From positions 806,001-870,000 of the forward strand of contig JAUIMM010000213.1 of assembly GCA_031769625.1 (NCBI GenBank): a DNA stretch of 64,000 nt, given 5' to 3'. The notes beneath the pieces are model-generated. The model was given only the letters and a program-made list of their open reading frames with translations, searched no databases and was not told the origin of the DNA. The position numbers and the translations under genes are program-made. Shown one piece after another: positions 32,138-43,526 of the stretch (position 1 is its first letter; each line of letters begins with the position of its first letter). Source of the DNA: Taudactylus pleione. Its lineage: Eukaryota > Chordata > Amphibia > Anura > Myobatrachidae.

Positions 32138-33643
32138 TTCAAGGGCCAAGCCACTATGGGTTGTAGAAAAGTTTCAAGTGTGTTGGTTTTGAAGTAAAAA
32201 CACAAACAAATATGGGGAACAGTAATCTTCAGAAGTAAAAAAGAGGAAACAGCAGAGCACCACTTAGACCAACACAGGCATTCAGCTGTACAGGGTTGTT
32301 TCTTATTATCAGCGGCATCACTTGGAAAACACCATGAACCAATTAAAGTTTGGAATAACCATTAGCAAATTTTAGTGTTGTGCATTTCATACAGATTCTT
32401 GTTTTAGTCTCTTATAATTATGTATTAGAATCTCCTTTCACACCTCTTGGGCAATGCCACACACCCTGCACCCATGATCTTTAATACTTACCTCTCCAGA
32501 GTCCTGTGTTGGCAGCACAATACTCCACATATCACAGAGAAAATGTTATGGCATCCATTTTTTTAGCAATATGTTCTGAGGTAAAAAAAATGCAGGGAAA
32601 ATGGCTGCAAAGCCAATTTCCCAGAGACTTGCAAATGTTCAGTAGACTCTGGCACCGCAGGCTAGAGAGAAGGGGGCCTGGAAAGAAACTCTGAACTGGC
32701 CTCTTTCTCTCTTAATATGCCTATATATGAGTAAGTGTATGTATGTGTGCGTGTGTGTGTGTGTGTATATATTATGTATATATATATATACCCTTCATTA
32801 CCCCTGAGGAAGTTTAGGAGATGAGACATAGTTCCATCCAGATGAGACGCGTTGGATATACTTTCTGATCAATCTTCTTCAGATAAGCTGTTTTTTTTCC
32901 CTATCTATTGTACGAGCATTTATGTACATAATTGTGTTCTCATTTTTAAAAACCATCTTATATGTTTGTTTTTATCTTGTATGTGTTTTTGGAGTTCTAT
33001 TAAATGTATGAAAAACCATACTGTGGATGACTTTGTGTGGACCTATGTGAAACTTTGAGATAAGCCTATTTACTTTATCCATATAGTACGGGCTCACTTA
33101 TAAATTTTACTCTGCTCACACTGGTGACATTTGCACTTTATTGCACTAGGAGGCGCCTTTGTCATTTATTGTATTTCAGATTGAAGGATTGAATCCAGAC
33201 AAGGAGCTTGGCCATCATCTATTTGGATTTTCCTATGCACTTACACATTTGTTTTGATTTTGATGGACACTTGTGGACTTTTTGAAAAAAAGAATTAATT
33301 AATTGCAATTCCGTTGTATACACTGTTTCACCGCTAATTGTTTTATATATTTACTATATAGTGACAGCGGCACTAGCAAAGTCAAGGGGAGATCTATATG
33401 CCCAAAGTTCTTAGTTTCTGTCTGTCAGCTAATGCATTAGCAACTTTGATTGCCAGACCACCTTTGAGAGACTGATAAAAGTTGGGTCAGTTTCTCTAGT
33501 CTGCCTCACACTGCCTGGGGAGCAGGTTTGGGCCAACTTCCCCAATGTGTGTGTCTTTGTTACACACACACATATGTGTATATATGCAGTGGCTGCAACT
33601 TTTTTTAAGGTGGAGTACAGGTGCCAGTGTTCCCTTGATGTCC
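32138..33643. other. Gene-free stretch with GT/TA microsatellite
   Basis: A GTGTGTGT/TATATATA tract lies at about 32736-32791. It is followed by CCCTGAGGAAGTTTAGGAGA...GAGACGCGTTGG (32803-32854), which resembles motifs at 7004 and 63233. No coding similarity was recognised in the remaining sequence. Confidence 0.4.
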
Positions 33644-33685
33644 AGGCATGCTGGCACTTGGGGTTCGCCAAGTGCCATCATGCCT
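33644..33685. repeat. Stem-loop
   Basis: AGGCATG-CT-GGCACTTGG and CCAAGTGCC-AT-CATGCCT flank a 6-base loop, GGTTCG-like, giving about 16 pairs with one internal mismatch. No T run follows, and this is a eukaryotic context, so it is not a bacterial-type terminator. Confidence 0.7.
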
Positions 33686-34019
33686 GTGCAGTCTTGCTGA
33701 GACCTGTATCCTACCTGTAAAGAACAACATTACTTATACTTTATTATGAATATTACCTCCTTACCCAAGCCCCAGTGATGTGGTCAACCAAGGACTAATT
33801 GTCGTTGGGGAGCAGAGACCCAATTTTTAGAGAATCCTTAATTCCCTAGGGATTACAGCCCTGGGCTGACCAGTCAAGGGCTGGTTGCTTCTATGGTAGA
33901 GGGGCCACATGCTGTGTGTCTTCCTGTTATAGCATCTGCTGCTGTGGCTGGTTCAGCCTAATGCTGGTTATTGGAAACTAGAGGGGAGTGGACCTCAGAC
34001 CACTCCCCCATCATTATGC
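33686..34019. other. No recognisable gene
   Basis: Non-coding flank of the foldback element. No motif seen. Confidence 0.35.
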
Positions 34020-34035
34020 CAATTTTTCAGTTCCA

Positions 34036-34818
34036 GTAAAAAGGTATGTGCTCCGTGCTAAGTGAATTAGCTGCTCCGTTTAATGGAGGAAATAACAGTA
34101 GGTATGTTAGGAGCGATTGTAATGTGTGTGTGCAATGCTGAAAACACATTAAACTTGTTACAATTTAATTTAGCAAGAAAGAAAACATTTTTTAAAACAA
34201 TATTATGTTCATAGCGCTTTAGGCAAGGTGATGGGACCCAGCTTATGGGAAGTGTAGATGGAATAGTGCCATGGAGGATAGTGACTTCAGCTCGATGTTT
34301 AGAGATGCAGGCAATTTACTTACAAACTTTCCCTATTCCTGTCTCCTGGCAGTAGTCGTGTCCTTGATAATGCTGCGTTCTTCTCCCTCCCACCGGCATT
34401 ATCCTTGACAAAATGTATGCCAGCACGACATGCATTGGTTACTGGGATATGAGACATCCACCAAAAATGGAAGTATCACACTGTACCACTTCTGGTACTC
34501 CGGACAAATGCCAGCAGGAGGGAGAAAAACGCTGAAGTATCGAGGACGCGACTACTGCCAGGAGACAGGTAGAAATAGGGAAAGTTAGTTAGCACATTGT
34601 CTGCATCTCTAAACATCGAGCTGAAGTCCCTATCCTCCATGGCACTATGCTACCTACACTTCCCGCCAGCCGGGTCCCATCACCTTGCCTAAAGAGCTAT
34701 AAACATAATAATGTTTTAGAAATTTTTTTTTCTTTATTGCTAAATTAAATTGTAACAAGTTTTATGTGTTTTCAGCATTGCACACATACACACATTACAA
34801 GCGCTCCTAACATACCTA
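34036..34818. mobile_element. Foldback element flanked by a 15-16-bp direct repeat
   Basis: Two long arms, about 34099-34400 and 34530-34818, are inverted copies. For example GTAGGTATGTTAGGAGCG is mirrored by CGCTCCTAACATACCTAC, and GCTCGATGTTTAGAGATGCA by TGCATCTCTAAACATCGAGC. The unit lies between two copies of CAATTTTTCAGTTCCA (34020-34035 and 34819-34834). The right arm ends at the repeat, whereas the left has about 63 extra bases (34036-34098). A 15-16-bp duplication is too long for known vertebrate cut-and-paste transposons and fits target-primed retrotransposition better. No coding region. Confidence 0.75.
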
Positions 34819-34834
34819 CAATTTTTCAGTTCCA

Positions 34835-35438
34835 CCTAGGCTTAGAGGCACATGGCTGGTTAACAATTAGGGGTTGGGGGGTACACTGCTTTTATTATAA
34901 ATGTTAGACTTTTTATACAACAATAAAACTTGCACAGACCCTAGTTCAGTCTTTTAAATCCACTGCAGAAGGATTCTCAATGGATTTGCAGCATGATAGG
35001 AGCTTCAAATCCAATGGGTATCCATGGTGGATTAAAACTGATGGTCAAAACCAATGCATATTAAATACTTGTGTTTTAGACAGTGTTCAACCATTGATAC
35101 CCTTTGGATTGCAATTGACAGGTAAACCACCGCTCAGTAAATTTACGCCGAGTCATTTGGCACTGCTTCTAGCAGAGGAAATTCTCACTTGGCTTCTTTA
35201 CATTACAGCCCTAGTAGAAGAGGTTGGAGATATACAATTTTGTATCACTAAAATTGTCTAAATTTAAGATATACTGAATGTGGTCTAAAATTTAAGGAAT
35301 ATATCAATTATATCTCAATAAATGTTATTTACATCCTAGGAAGCATTACTGACTTTCTCACCTGTAGAATGGATTTTGAGTCATACTGTACTTTTCATTT
35401 ATGACAATTTTATAGTAATTAGCATCTCCTTAACCTAC
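34835..35438. other. No recognisable gene
   Basis: The frame 34980-35261 has no domain. Probably plain intergenic sequence before the LTR. Confidence 0.35.
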
Positions 35439-35760
35439 TGTGGCAGAGACAGCATACCTGAGGTGGGTGTGTGTGTGTGCAGGGTTGTAGTTGGAGAGAA
35501 TTCAGGCCAGATATTTCTTTTGATCAGTGTTGAGAAGCAGCTGCTTTCAGACACCTGTCAGCTTGTTTTAGAACTGTCAGGTACTGTGAACAGGACTCCT
35601 GATGGTGGATAAGTTGCTCAGGTGATAGGCCAGGGGGTGGCTAATGTTAGGGGTCCTGGACCTTGGGGTCTACAGAAGAACTTGTATTTGCTGTATGTGA
35701 AGACTCTATGAACACTGTATTGCAGGCTTAATGAGTTTGAGTCACACTAACAGCACTGGG
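35439..35760 (+). repeat. 5' LTR of Gmr1-like element
   Basis: It starts TGTGGCAGAGACAGCATACC and matches the 3' LTR through GAACACTGTATTG (about 35710-35723). After that the two diverge, so the downstream third is deleted or replaced. The exact end is uncertain. Confidence 0.8.
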
Positions 35761-35985
35761 TAAGTGAGTGTGGCAAGCCAGCCATAAAATGCCCATTGTT
35801 CACAATGTTAACATTTGTCCCTGTGTATGTGGCTTGAAAGTCAGGGGATGGAGTGTATTTGCAAATTGTGCACAGTATAAACTGTTAGTTGGTTCTTGTA
35901 TATGTTGCTGTGGAGGCCAGGGAATGTTGTGCAGTGTGTTTTTGTGAAAGGGTAACCATCTGATAATCTGGCTTACCAAAAAAAA

Positions 35986-36827
35986 TTGATTAAACCAGCT
36001 AAATTTGTCCACAGAGTGGAGTTGCAGTGTAAAATGGAGGAGGTTTGGACATTGTTTGCTGAGATAGCCATTGGTCAGCAGACCTTGGTAAAGGGCCATC
36101 AAACTCAGATTCAATTGCTGCAGGAGGAATTGGTGGAGATAAGAAAATGTGGACGAGCCCACGAGATGTTGCATAAATTGACATCTTCAGATGATATAGA
36201 AGCATTCCGGTGTACCTTTGAATGCACGGATGCCCAGCTTAAATGGACTGAGGAGCAGTGGGCAGAAAGGTTAGCTCCCTGTCTTACAGGAGAAGCCCAG
36301 AGAGCTTATTTGGATCTACCTGCTTCCCAGTCTGATTCCTATACACACCTGAAAGCAGCTATCCTTGCAGGTTTGGGGTAATGGAACCTAGCAAAGTTCA
36401 AAATTTTCACGTCTGGTGACTGACCACCTCTGAGACCTCAAGAGTTCAACTGGCTGTACTGGCCTGGTGAAGTAAAGCTTGGTTACAGACAGATAAGAAC
36501 ACCCCTCAGTGTATCATGGAGGTAATTGCTTTAGACTATGCTGTACAGGTGTTGGATAGTAGGGTTCAACAATGGGCTCTCCTGGCTGACTCCCATACAT
36601 TTGAGCAGTTGGAAATTGTACTTGAACAATTTATGACCCTGGAGAAATTAAATAAACCAAAGCAAGGGTACCAGCCAGTTCCTACACCTAGGACCCAGGG
36701 CCCAGCTGTTAGGCCAAACAACCCACTTCCAGTTATGTGTTATAACTGTGGTGAACCTGGTCATGTATGCCAGGACTGCCAAAACCCGGGTGAGCTGATG
36801 GACTGTAGCATGGGTAAATTTGCCTGA
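35986..36827 (+). pseudogene. gag of Gmr1-like element
   Basis: The first segment (35986-36381) ends in a capsid domain: SSDDIEAFRCTFECTDAQLK, then WAERLAPCLTGEAQRAYLDL, then HLKAAILAGLG. This is the gag fold from which vertebrate SCAN domains are thought to derive, so a SCAN-like look is expected. After a frame break, the second segment (36516-36827) has a linker and a CCHC zinc knuckle, CYNCGEPGHVCQDC (about 36737-36778), for RNA binding. The protein would form the particle; the break at about 36382-36515 inactivates it. Confidence 0.88.
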
Positions 36828-36839
36828 CCTGTTATCAGT

Positions 36840-37265
36840 ATGTTGGCAGATATCGTCCCCCTGGAAGAAACTACCTTGTTCCGGATGGCCATACAAATTG
36901 AATGCTGGAAGGTCTGGGCTTTGATTGATATGGGTAGTGAACTGTCCCTTGTGCTGGATAACCTGGTACCAAAAGTGACTGATTGGGTATTACCCTCAGT
37001 GAAAGTATTGTGTATCCATGGGAATGTGGAAGAGTACCCCCATATACAACTGTTGGTGGTCCTAAAAGGGCAACTGATAAAAATGGTAGTTGTCATAGCC
37101 CCAAGGTCTCCCTACCTAGTGATTTTGGGCTGTGACTTACCGCTAATACAAGAGATAATTGCCTGGCATGACAGTGAAGGGAAACCGGCAGTGGAGTTCC
37201 CCACAAAAAACAATTACTGCATTGTGCTAAAGTCCTGTGGCCATAAAACCTTTCCTGCTCAGTGA
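36840..37265 (+). pseudogene. Aspartic protease of Gmr1-like element
   Basis: A 141-residue open segment with retropepsin features: a beta-rich start, the active-site loop LIDMGSE (about 36918-36938) where DTG/DSG is usual, and a C-terminal ILGCDLP (about 37123-37143) matching the ILG-D flap-end motif. The Met in place of Thr/Ser in the active-site triad should impair activity. It would cleave the polyprotein. Confidence 0.82.
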
Positions 37266-37379
37266 ATAACAAGAGGGAAGTGATCTGGAGGCTAATTGGT
37301 CACCTTTGGATAAAAATGTGTCCTTACAGCACTGTGCAAGGGATCAGCAAAATTATGGGAATTTTGTAAATGTATTTGA

Positions 37380-38343
37380 ATGTGTTGTAATAATAAATGG
37401 TACAATAGAAATTGTTTTACACCATATTTCATGTTAAAGAATAATTTGTTGTCCCGGGTTGCATATTTTCAAGGTAAAAAGATAGACCAGTTACTGGCCC
37501 CCAGAAAGCATGAGCAGTTGGTACTGAAGGTGGCTCACACACATTTATGGGGTGGCCATGTAGGAGAGGAGAAAACTCTCCAACGTATTCAGTTAAGGTT
37601 CTTCTGGCCGGTATTCATGCTACAGTAAAAAAGTATTGCCAGGAATGCCCAGTTTACCAGAAGACAGCACCCCGGACAGAATTTAGAGCACCCGTGGTTC
37701 ACTTGCCTATTGTGTCTGTACCTTTTGAGCGGATTGATATGGACCTGGTAGGTATGGTGGAAAAGTCTGCTCATGGGCATCAATATATCTTCATTGTGGT
37801 TGATTATGCTACCAGGTACCCTGAGGTGATACCACTATATAATAGTAAGTCTAGCACCATCGCCTGGGAGCTGGTAATGTTATATACATTGTTGAGAATC
37901 CCAAAAGAGGTCTTGACAGACAAAAGTACCCCTTTTATGTCTAAATTAATGAAGGATCTGTGCCGCCTGTTGCAGGTTGATAGAATTACCACCTCAGTGT
38001 ACCACCCACAAACAGATGGACTGGTAGAATGATTTAACCAAAGTAGATGATAAGGCGGGTGATGTTCAAGGAGAAGTGAGATTGGGACCTGCTCTTACCC
38101 TACCTAATGTTTGCAGCATGGGAGGTACCCAAGTCATCTACAGGGTTTAGCCTCTTTGAACTCCTTTATGGTGAGCAGCCTAGAGGGATTTTGAATCTCT
38201 TAAAGGAGGGCTCGGAGCAGCAACTGACACAAGAGCCTAATATCATTCAGTTTGTGTCACAGTTGTATGGTCACCTAAGGCAATTTCAGCAACTAGTAAA
38301 AGAGCATATGAATCAGGCCCAACAATGTCAGAAATGCAATTAA
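37380..38343 (+). pseudogene. Integrase of Gmr1-like element
   Basis: The zinc-binding part is H...H...C..C: AHTHLWGGHVGEEKT (about 37530-37570), then YCQECPVYQK (about 37633-37662), separated by a frameshift near 37600. The catalytic core follows: first Asp in RIDMDLVGMV (about 37731-37760), second in VLTDKSTPF (about 37910-37936), Glu in HPQTDGLVE (about 38006-38032), immediately followed by a TGA stop. The C-terminal part resumes at 38107-38343 (GFSLFELLYGEQPRGILNLL). All three acidic catalytic residues are present. It lies upstream of RT. Confidence 0.92.
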
Positions 38344-38773
38344 TAGTCACAGCAGTCAACCACTAATTTAAACCAGGGTACAAGGTATTAGTTTTACTTC
38401 CCACCCCTTAAAGTAAACTATATTCCCACTGGCAAGGTTCATATGAGTTCATAGAGGCTGTGAGACACGTTAATTATAAAATACACCTGGAGGGTAGAAG
38501 AAAAGAGATGCAAATTTACCATGTAAATTTTTTTAAAACCCTGGTAGGGGAGTGTTAGTCAACCTTCTCTGCTGGCCCTTAAAACCCCAGATTGTCAGGT
38601 GCCCATTGATGTCTTGTCCCAACCAAAAGAGGGAATCTGTAGACTTGGTAGCATGGAACCAAGATGCATTTCCTGCCATCCCTGGGAAAGCCCAAATAAT
38701 ACTGTGATTAAGCAAAGACCATATCTTATTCCTGAGGCTAAACGGGCTGCATTAAAAAAAAGAGGTAGTAGAG

Positions 38774-39375
38774 ATGCTGCATCTAGGGGTCAAAGAGGAG
38801 TCAAACAGTGAATGGAATAATCCCATTGTGTTGATACCCAAGCCTTCAGGAACCCTGAGGTTTTGCAATGACTTCAGGAAACTAAATAAAGTCTCACAGT
38901 TTGATGCCTACCCTTTGCCTTGGGTTGACAAGCTAGTGGAAAATGTAGCAAAAAGACGATATTTGACAAGTCATGATTTGATAAAAGGGTACTGGCAGAT
39001 ACCTTTAACTGATGCTGCCAGGGCGAAAATGTCTTTTGCTACTAGGAATTGTTTCAGTATAGAATGCTGCCCATTGGTTTGCATGGGGCCCCTGCAACTT
39101 TCCTGAAGGCTATTAACAAGATGCTTAAGCCTCATCAGCAGTCTGCAGTGGCTTACTTTGAAGACATCATCATCTTTAGCTCCAACTGGAAAACTCACCT
39201 TCCGAAGGAGGCAGTTCTGCAGTCTCTACGGGCACACAGGTTTACAGCTAAGCCAGAGAAGTATGTTATCGGAATGGTAGAGGTGAAGTACTTGGGATAT
39301 GTGGTAGGTAGAGGGCATGTTAAACCACAACCCAATAAAGTGGAGGCAGTAGCAACATGGCCTAAACCAGAATGA
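38774..39375 (+). pseudogene. Reverse transcriptase of Gmr1-like element
   Basis: Two overlapping frames cover RT. 38774-39106 holds SEWNNPIVLIPKPSGTLRFC, NDFRKLNKVSQFDAYPLP and LIKGYWQIPLT. After a frameshift, 39049-39375 holds MLPIGLHGAPATF and the active site YFED (39154-39165), where YxDD is normal. The first aspartate is Glu, which would be expected to cripple polymerisation. The segment ends KYLGYVVGRGHVKPQPNKVE. The stretch 38344-38773 upstream encodes the tail of integrase and the RT N-terminus in broken frames. Confidence 0.92.
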
Positions 39376-39960
39376 AAGTCTCAGCTTAGAACATTTCTCG
39401 GGAAAGTAAGCTATTATCACAGGTTTATACATGACTTTGTCATTAGAGCAGCTTCTCTGACTGAGTGTTTAAAGAGGGCACCAGGCAAAATACTTTGGTC
39501 TCAGCTACTGAAAGCTGCTTGGCTAGACTTAAGACAAGTCTTATTTGTAGAACCTGTGTTGAATGATCCAGACTTTTGAAAATTGTTTGTGTTGCAGACT
39601 GATGTGTCTGGGACTGGTTTGGGTGCAGTCCTTTCCCAGGAGGTAGATGGAGAGGGAAAACCCATTTAGTACTTTAGCTGGAAATTGTTACCCAGGGAGC
39701 GCAAGTGCTCAACTGTTGAACAAGAGTACTTGGCAATTAAGTAGGCAGTAGAGTCCCTAAGGTACTATTTACTGGGGAGAGAATTCTGGGTAGTTACAGA
39801 CCATGCATGCCTACAGTGGATATATGTATCCAGAGGTGAATGCTTGTGTGACCTGCTTGTTTTTGGCTTTACAACCATTCAAATTCGAGGTGCAACACCA
39901 CCCTGGGAAGCTCTACCTCAATGCAAATATTCTGTCAAGGAAATTTATGAACCCCGATCA
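39376..39960 (+). pseudogene. RNase H of Gmr1-like element
   Basis: It is read across stops: FLGKVSYYHRF (about 39394-39426, end of RT), then LQTDVSGTGLGAVLSQ (about 39592-39640) with the first catalytic Asp. Then come CSTVEQEYLAIK with the Glu (about 39708-39743) and WVVTDHACLQWI with a further Asp (about 39787-39822). TAG stops at about 39667 and 39742 and a frameshift near 39830 inactivate it. No integrase follows, only about 180 bp to the 3' LTR. Confidence 0.88.
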
Positions 39961-40144
39961 CACAGTCAATCATGTGGGGAAGCTAGGGGAGGGGGAAGGA
40001 GGTGTTAAAGATGAGAAACTTTGGAAGGGGGTAGAGAAGGGATGTTGTTCTGGACAGCTGGTAAGAAATGGTGTAGGCAAATCAGGGTGTTCGCCTAAGA
40101 AACCGGTAGCTTCACCATGGTGGTCAAAGCTGAGGGGGAAGGAG

Positions 40145-40519
40145 TGTGGCAGAGACAGCATGCCTGAGGTGCGTGTGAGTGTGCAGGGTTGTAGCTGGAG
40201 AGAATTCAGGCCAGGCGGTTCTTTTGGCCAGTATTGAGAAGCTGCTGATTGCAGACACCTGTCTGCTTGTTTTAATATTGTGTCAGGTAGTGTGAATAGG
40301 ACTCCTGATGGTGGATAAGCTGCCCAGGTGATAGGCAAGTGGGTGACTAGTGGACCTTAGGGTCTACTGAAGAACTTGTATTTGTTATATGTGAAGACTC
40401 TGAACACTGTATTGGCTGTGAGAACTCACCTGTCCTGTTAACCCTGCACTTGCCAGTGAAACTGCCTGTGCAAAAAAAGTTATCTTGGCTTTTACTTTGG
40501 TCTGTGTGATTCCTGTCAT
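40145..40519 (+). repeat. 3' LTR of Gmr1-like element
   Basis: It starts TGTGGCAGAGACAGCATGCC after GGGGGAAGGAG and ends near TTCCTGTCATA. It matches the 5' LTR over its first ~290 bp. The distal part (GCTGTGAGAACTCACCTGTC onward) is absent from the 5' copy. Confidence 0.82.
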
Positions 40520-43500
40520 ACTACTTAAATGAATAGTTTGAAAAAGACTGACTTACCATGTACTGTAAGTAGCATTACCATTTTAAACTTCTAATTCACT
40601 GTAAAACTACACAGTAATTTGGTGATTTGCCATGATAATTCCATGCCATTATTTATAGAATAATTAGAAATTTGATTATTTTTCTGTCTCTCATCCTTTT
40701 CTATTACTATTGCAGTACTTTAACATGTTGTATTGCTTTAAAGGCACCTAAAATTATTTCCTACAATACAGTATGTCCTTTTCCTCTATTGTATCAGTAC
40801 GCCACTTCCAGTGCCAGTTCTTGTCCACAGATGAGCTGTTACTGTCACTTTAATATGGCTAATATAAGTGAATTCTTCAGTTGTAACCTACACGATAACT
40901 TTTGATACAACAATTTCTTTACTAATACATTGTAATATCTGTAAAAAAAATTTTATTTTAATTTCTTTTAGAATAATCATCAAAACAGCACCAATTACAA
41001 ATATTTAAGTGTTTGAGAAGAAAAAAGCTAATGGTAGTAATGATTGGAATGCAGATGGGCAATTAGGTACAAATTGTACTCTGCATGCCTTTATAATCAA
41101 TAATGATGGAATTATTACACAGTTAAGGGGGAGATTTACTAAAGTGTGGTTTCAACAAATTATATGGGTTTTGTTGTCTTTTTTTTATTTTTGCAAGCCA
41201 TGCTGTTTACGAAATGCCAAACAACAAAGCATACAACTGAAGCCACCATGCCAATTTTTACACATAAAAAAACTAGAAATCACGCAAAGTAGAACTGCAC
41301 TTGAAACCACCAGAAAAACAAAAAATTTGAGACCTAGATATTTCAGAATGATGCCTATAAAGAGAAACATTTCTATAACTGACGATCTGTGTTATCTGGC
41401 ATCATTCTGTACACTATTGCTGATATTGTAAGCATCATTTTTTTTCTCAATTAACAAGTATCAACAAAATTCTGCAAATATTGTTACAAATTTAGAAAGT
41501 TTTTTTGTTTGCAGTTAGAGCTTGTGCTATGAGAACACAAATTCCAGATTTATTGAAATGCAAAACAACTGCTTGAACAACAGAAATTGTGAGAAACAAG
41601 GGACAAATGGGATATACTGTTTGCTAATGTAAACAAGGTTTTTTTCCTTTCTCTTTTTAATTGCCTGTGCATACAGTAGTTGTAAAAAATGACAACTATG
41701 CAGCTATATAATTGTGAATCCTTAAACCTAGCAGTACAAGATATAGAATTCAGAGCTTTGTAAAATCAAGAGTTATATTTACTAAAGGTCATTTTTTTTA
41801 AGCCCACTGACTCTCGAGGGCTGTATTTCAAACGTCAAATATGCAAATTAGACTTGTTTTGTGTGTATTACTATTGCACCTATAAATCCAGTGGCTTTGA
41901 AAAACCTGATCTATACCATCAAGAATTTATCATATGACCAGTCTGATATTTGGTTAGTTTTTAAAGTATTATGTGAAAACCACTGGTTTGCTTTGAACCA
42001 AAGGTGGCTTGCTCTAAATTTCGCACAGTTGACATTTGTAAACTACTGCATGTAAGATGTGGTTTGAGTTCTCAGCCTTCAAACTGCAGGATAGTAAATC
42101 AAATGGATTATAATTGAAAACTGCATCCAAAATGTGGCCAATTTGAAAACTGCATACAAAAGTTGCCTGTTTCCCTAAGTGTTAGTTAGAGAGATATTAT
42201 AAAATGAGGTATTAACCCTTTTGTCATTCTCTTTCTTGGGTTGGCATTTTATGGGTTGGTCACATTCCAACGTCAATAACACTATGTAGTAGCCACACAA
42301 ATCATATAATTCTTTTATTATTATAAAGAATTATTATTTTCATAAGACTTAGAATTTTCAGAAAGTTGATTTTGTTTTTTACTTCTAACATGGCAAATAC
42401 AATGTACAAAGAATTGTCAATAAAATGTGTGTTTTTTATTAAAATAGCAAGAAAATTAAGTTTAAGCAAGAGGGTTTTTTTTTCTTTAATAAATAACACC
42501 AAGAAATACTTTGTGGATCCTAATTTGACATTTATCCACCTTTTCAAAACCACATAAATGAGGAATATACACATAGAATCATACTATACATCACATAATG
42601 TGAATGATAATGCAATTTTTTATACTAGTTTTAATAAAATGCATTAAATGATTGATCTTGTAGCCAAACATGGCATAATGCTTTCAATTGAAAAAGAGAA
42701 GCCCTGAATTTATTGAAGCCTTGAGGGGGTAGATCCTGAGCAATTGAATCAACCCATCTTTGGACTTCTTAATTCTTTGTAGTATAGGATGTTATTTCCT
42801 GATTATCACCAAACAAAAATAAATAATAAGGCAAATCACTTGAAAGAAGGGACTCTACATTTTCAAATGAGGGTGACCTTGAGTCTCTATATGGTGCCAT
42901 TCCCAGGTTTACTACAATTATCAGTAGTATTGTGACTGGCTGGAATGGGGTTTCATGATGTCATCAAGCCTGGTCTTCTCCCAGCTTCCAATGTAAGAAA
43001 TAAACAGTGGGGGACTTTTAGATAAATTACCCCCCTACCCCTTTAAACTCTTGCAAAACTGAGTGTAATTTATCATTAGCACTTTGATGGCGAGGGATTC
43101 GTTCTTAGTGTTGAAGGGGTTAATAGCTGGAAAAGTATCATGGTTAGAGATATTATTTATATGAAAAGTTTAAATTCCAAATCTTTAGGGCCATATCCAA
43201 TTAGACACAAATGAAAACTTTGCGCACTTTCACCCAAATGTGTCACTTTTCACATCTATAGAGTCTGCCATTTTTCATGCAATCCTATTGCAAAAGACGA
43301 GTTGCAGCATTCGCATTAGCGGCGAAAAGTGCAGATGAAAATGGGGAAATCTGCCTGTACCCCAAAAAAAGGTAAACTAAGATTGGGTAATAGTGTAGAA
43401 GTAAGTTACAGTATATGCATATTTCTCTAACAGTGAAGAAATGATAGAAAGCAATATTTTTTGGAAATTAAGGGTACATTCAAATTTGTGTAAGCATGTT

Positions 43501-43526
43501 CTTTTGTCATAAAAGTGTATTGTAAA
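40520..43526. other. Gene-free stretch
   Basis: At 41124-41150 a single Harbinger-type end (TAAGGGGGAGATTTACTAAA) appears without its partner. At 43189-43330 a GGGCCATATCCAATTAGACA end opens a possible MITE, again one-sided. The frame 41009-41431 has no domain. No gene is supported. Confidence 0.35.

Larger units (their letters stand above)
35439..40519 (+). mobile_element. Ty3/gypsy element with integrase before RT (Gmr1-like)
   Basis: LTR-flanked element whose domains run gag, zinc knuckle, protease, integrase, RT, RNase H. Most Ty3/gypsy elements have RT-RNase H-integrase; the upstream integrase is the trait described for the Gmr1-like lineage of vertebrate gypsy elements. A purine-rich tract GAGGGGGAAGGAG precedes the 3' LTR. 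Possible TSD remnants are CCTAC on the left and ACTAC on the right. Every coding block carries frameshifts or stops, so it is inactive. It is a different clade from the chromovirus at 19.4-23.8 kb. Confidence 0.9.

Noticed and set aside
35986..36381. Host SCAN-domain gene
   Set aside because: It is followed by a zinc knuckle, protease, integrase and RT between LTRs, so it is gag of a retrotransposon.
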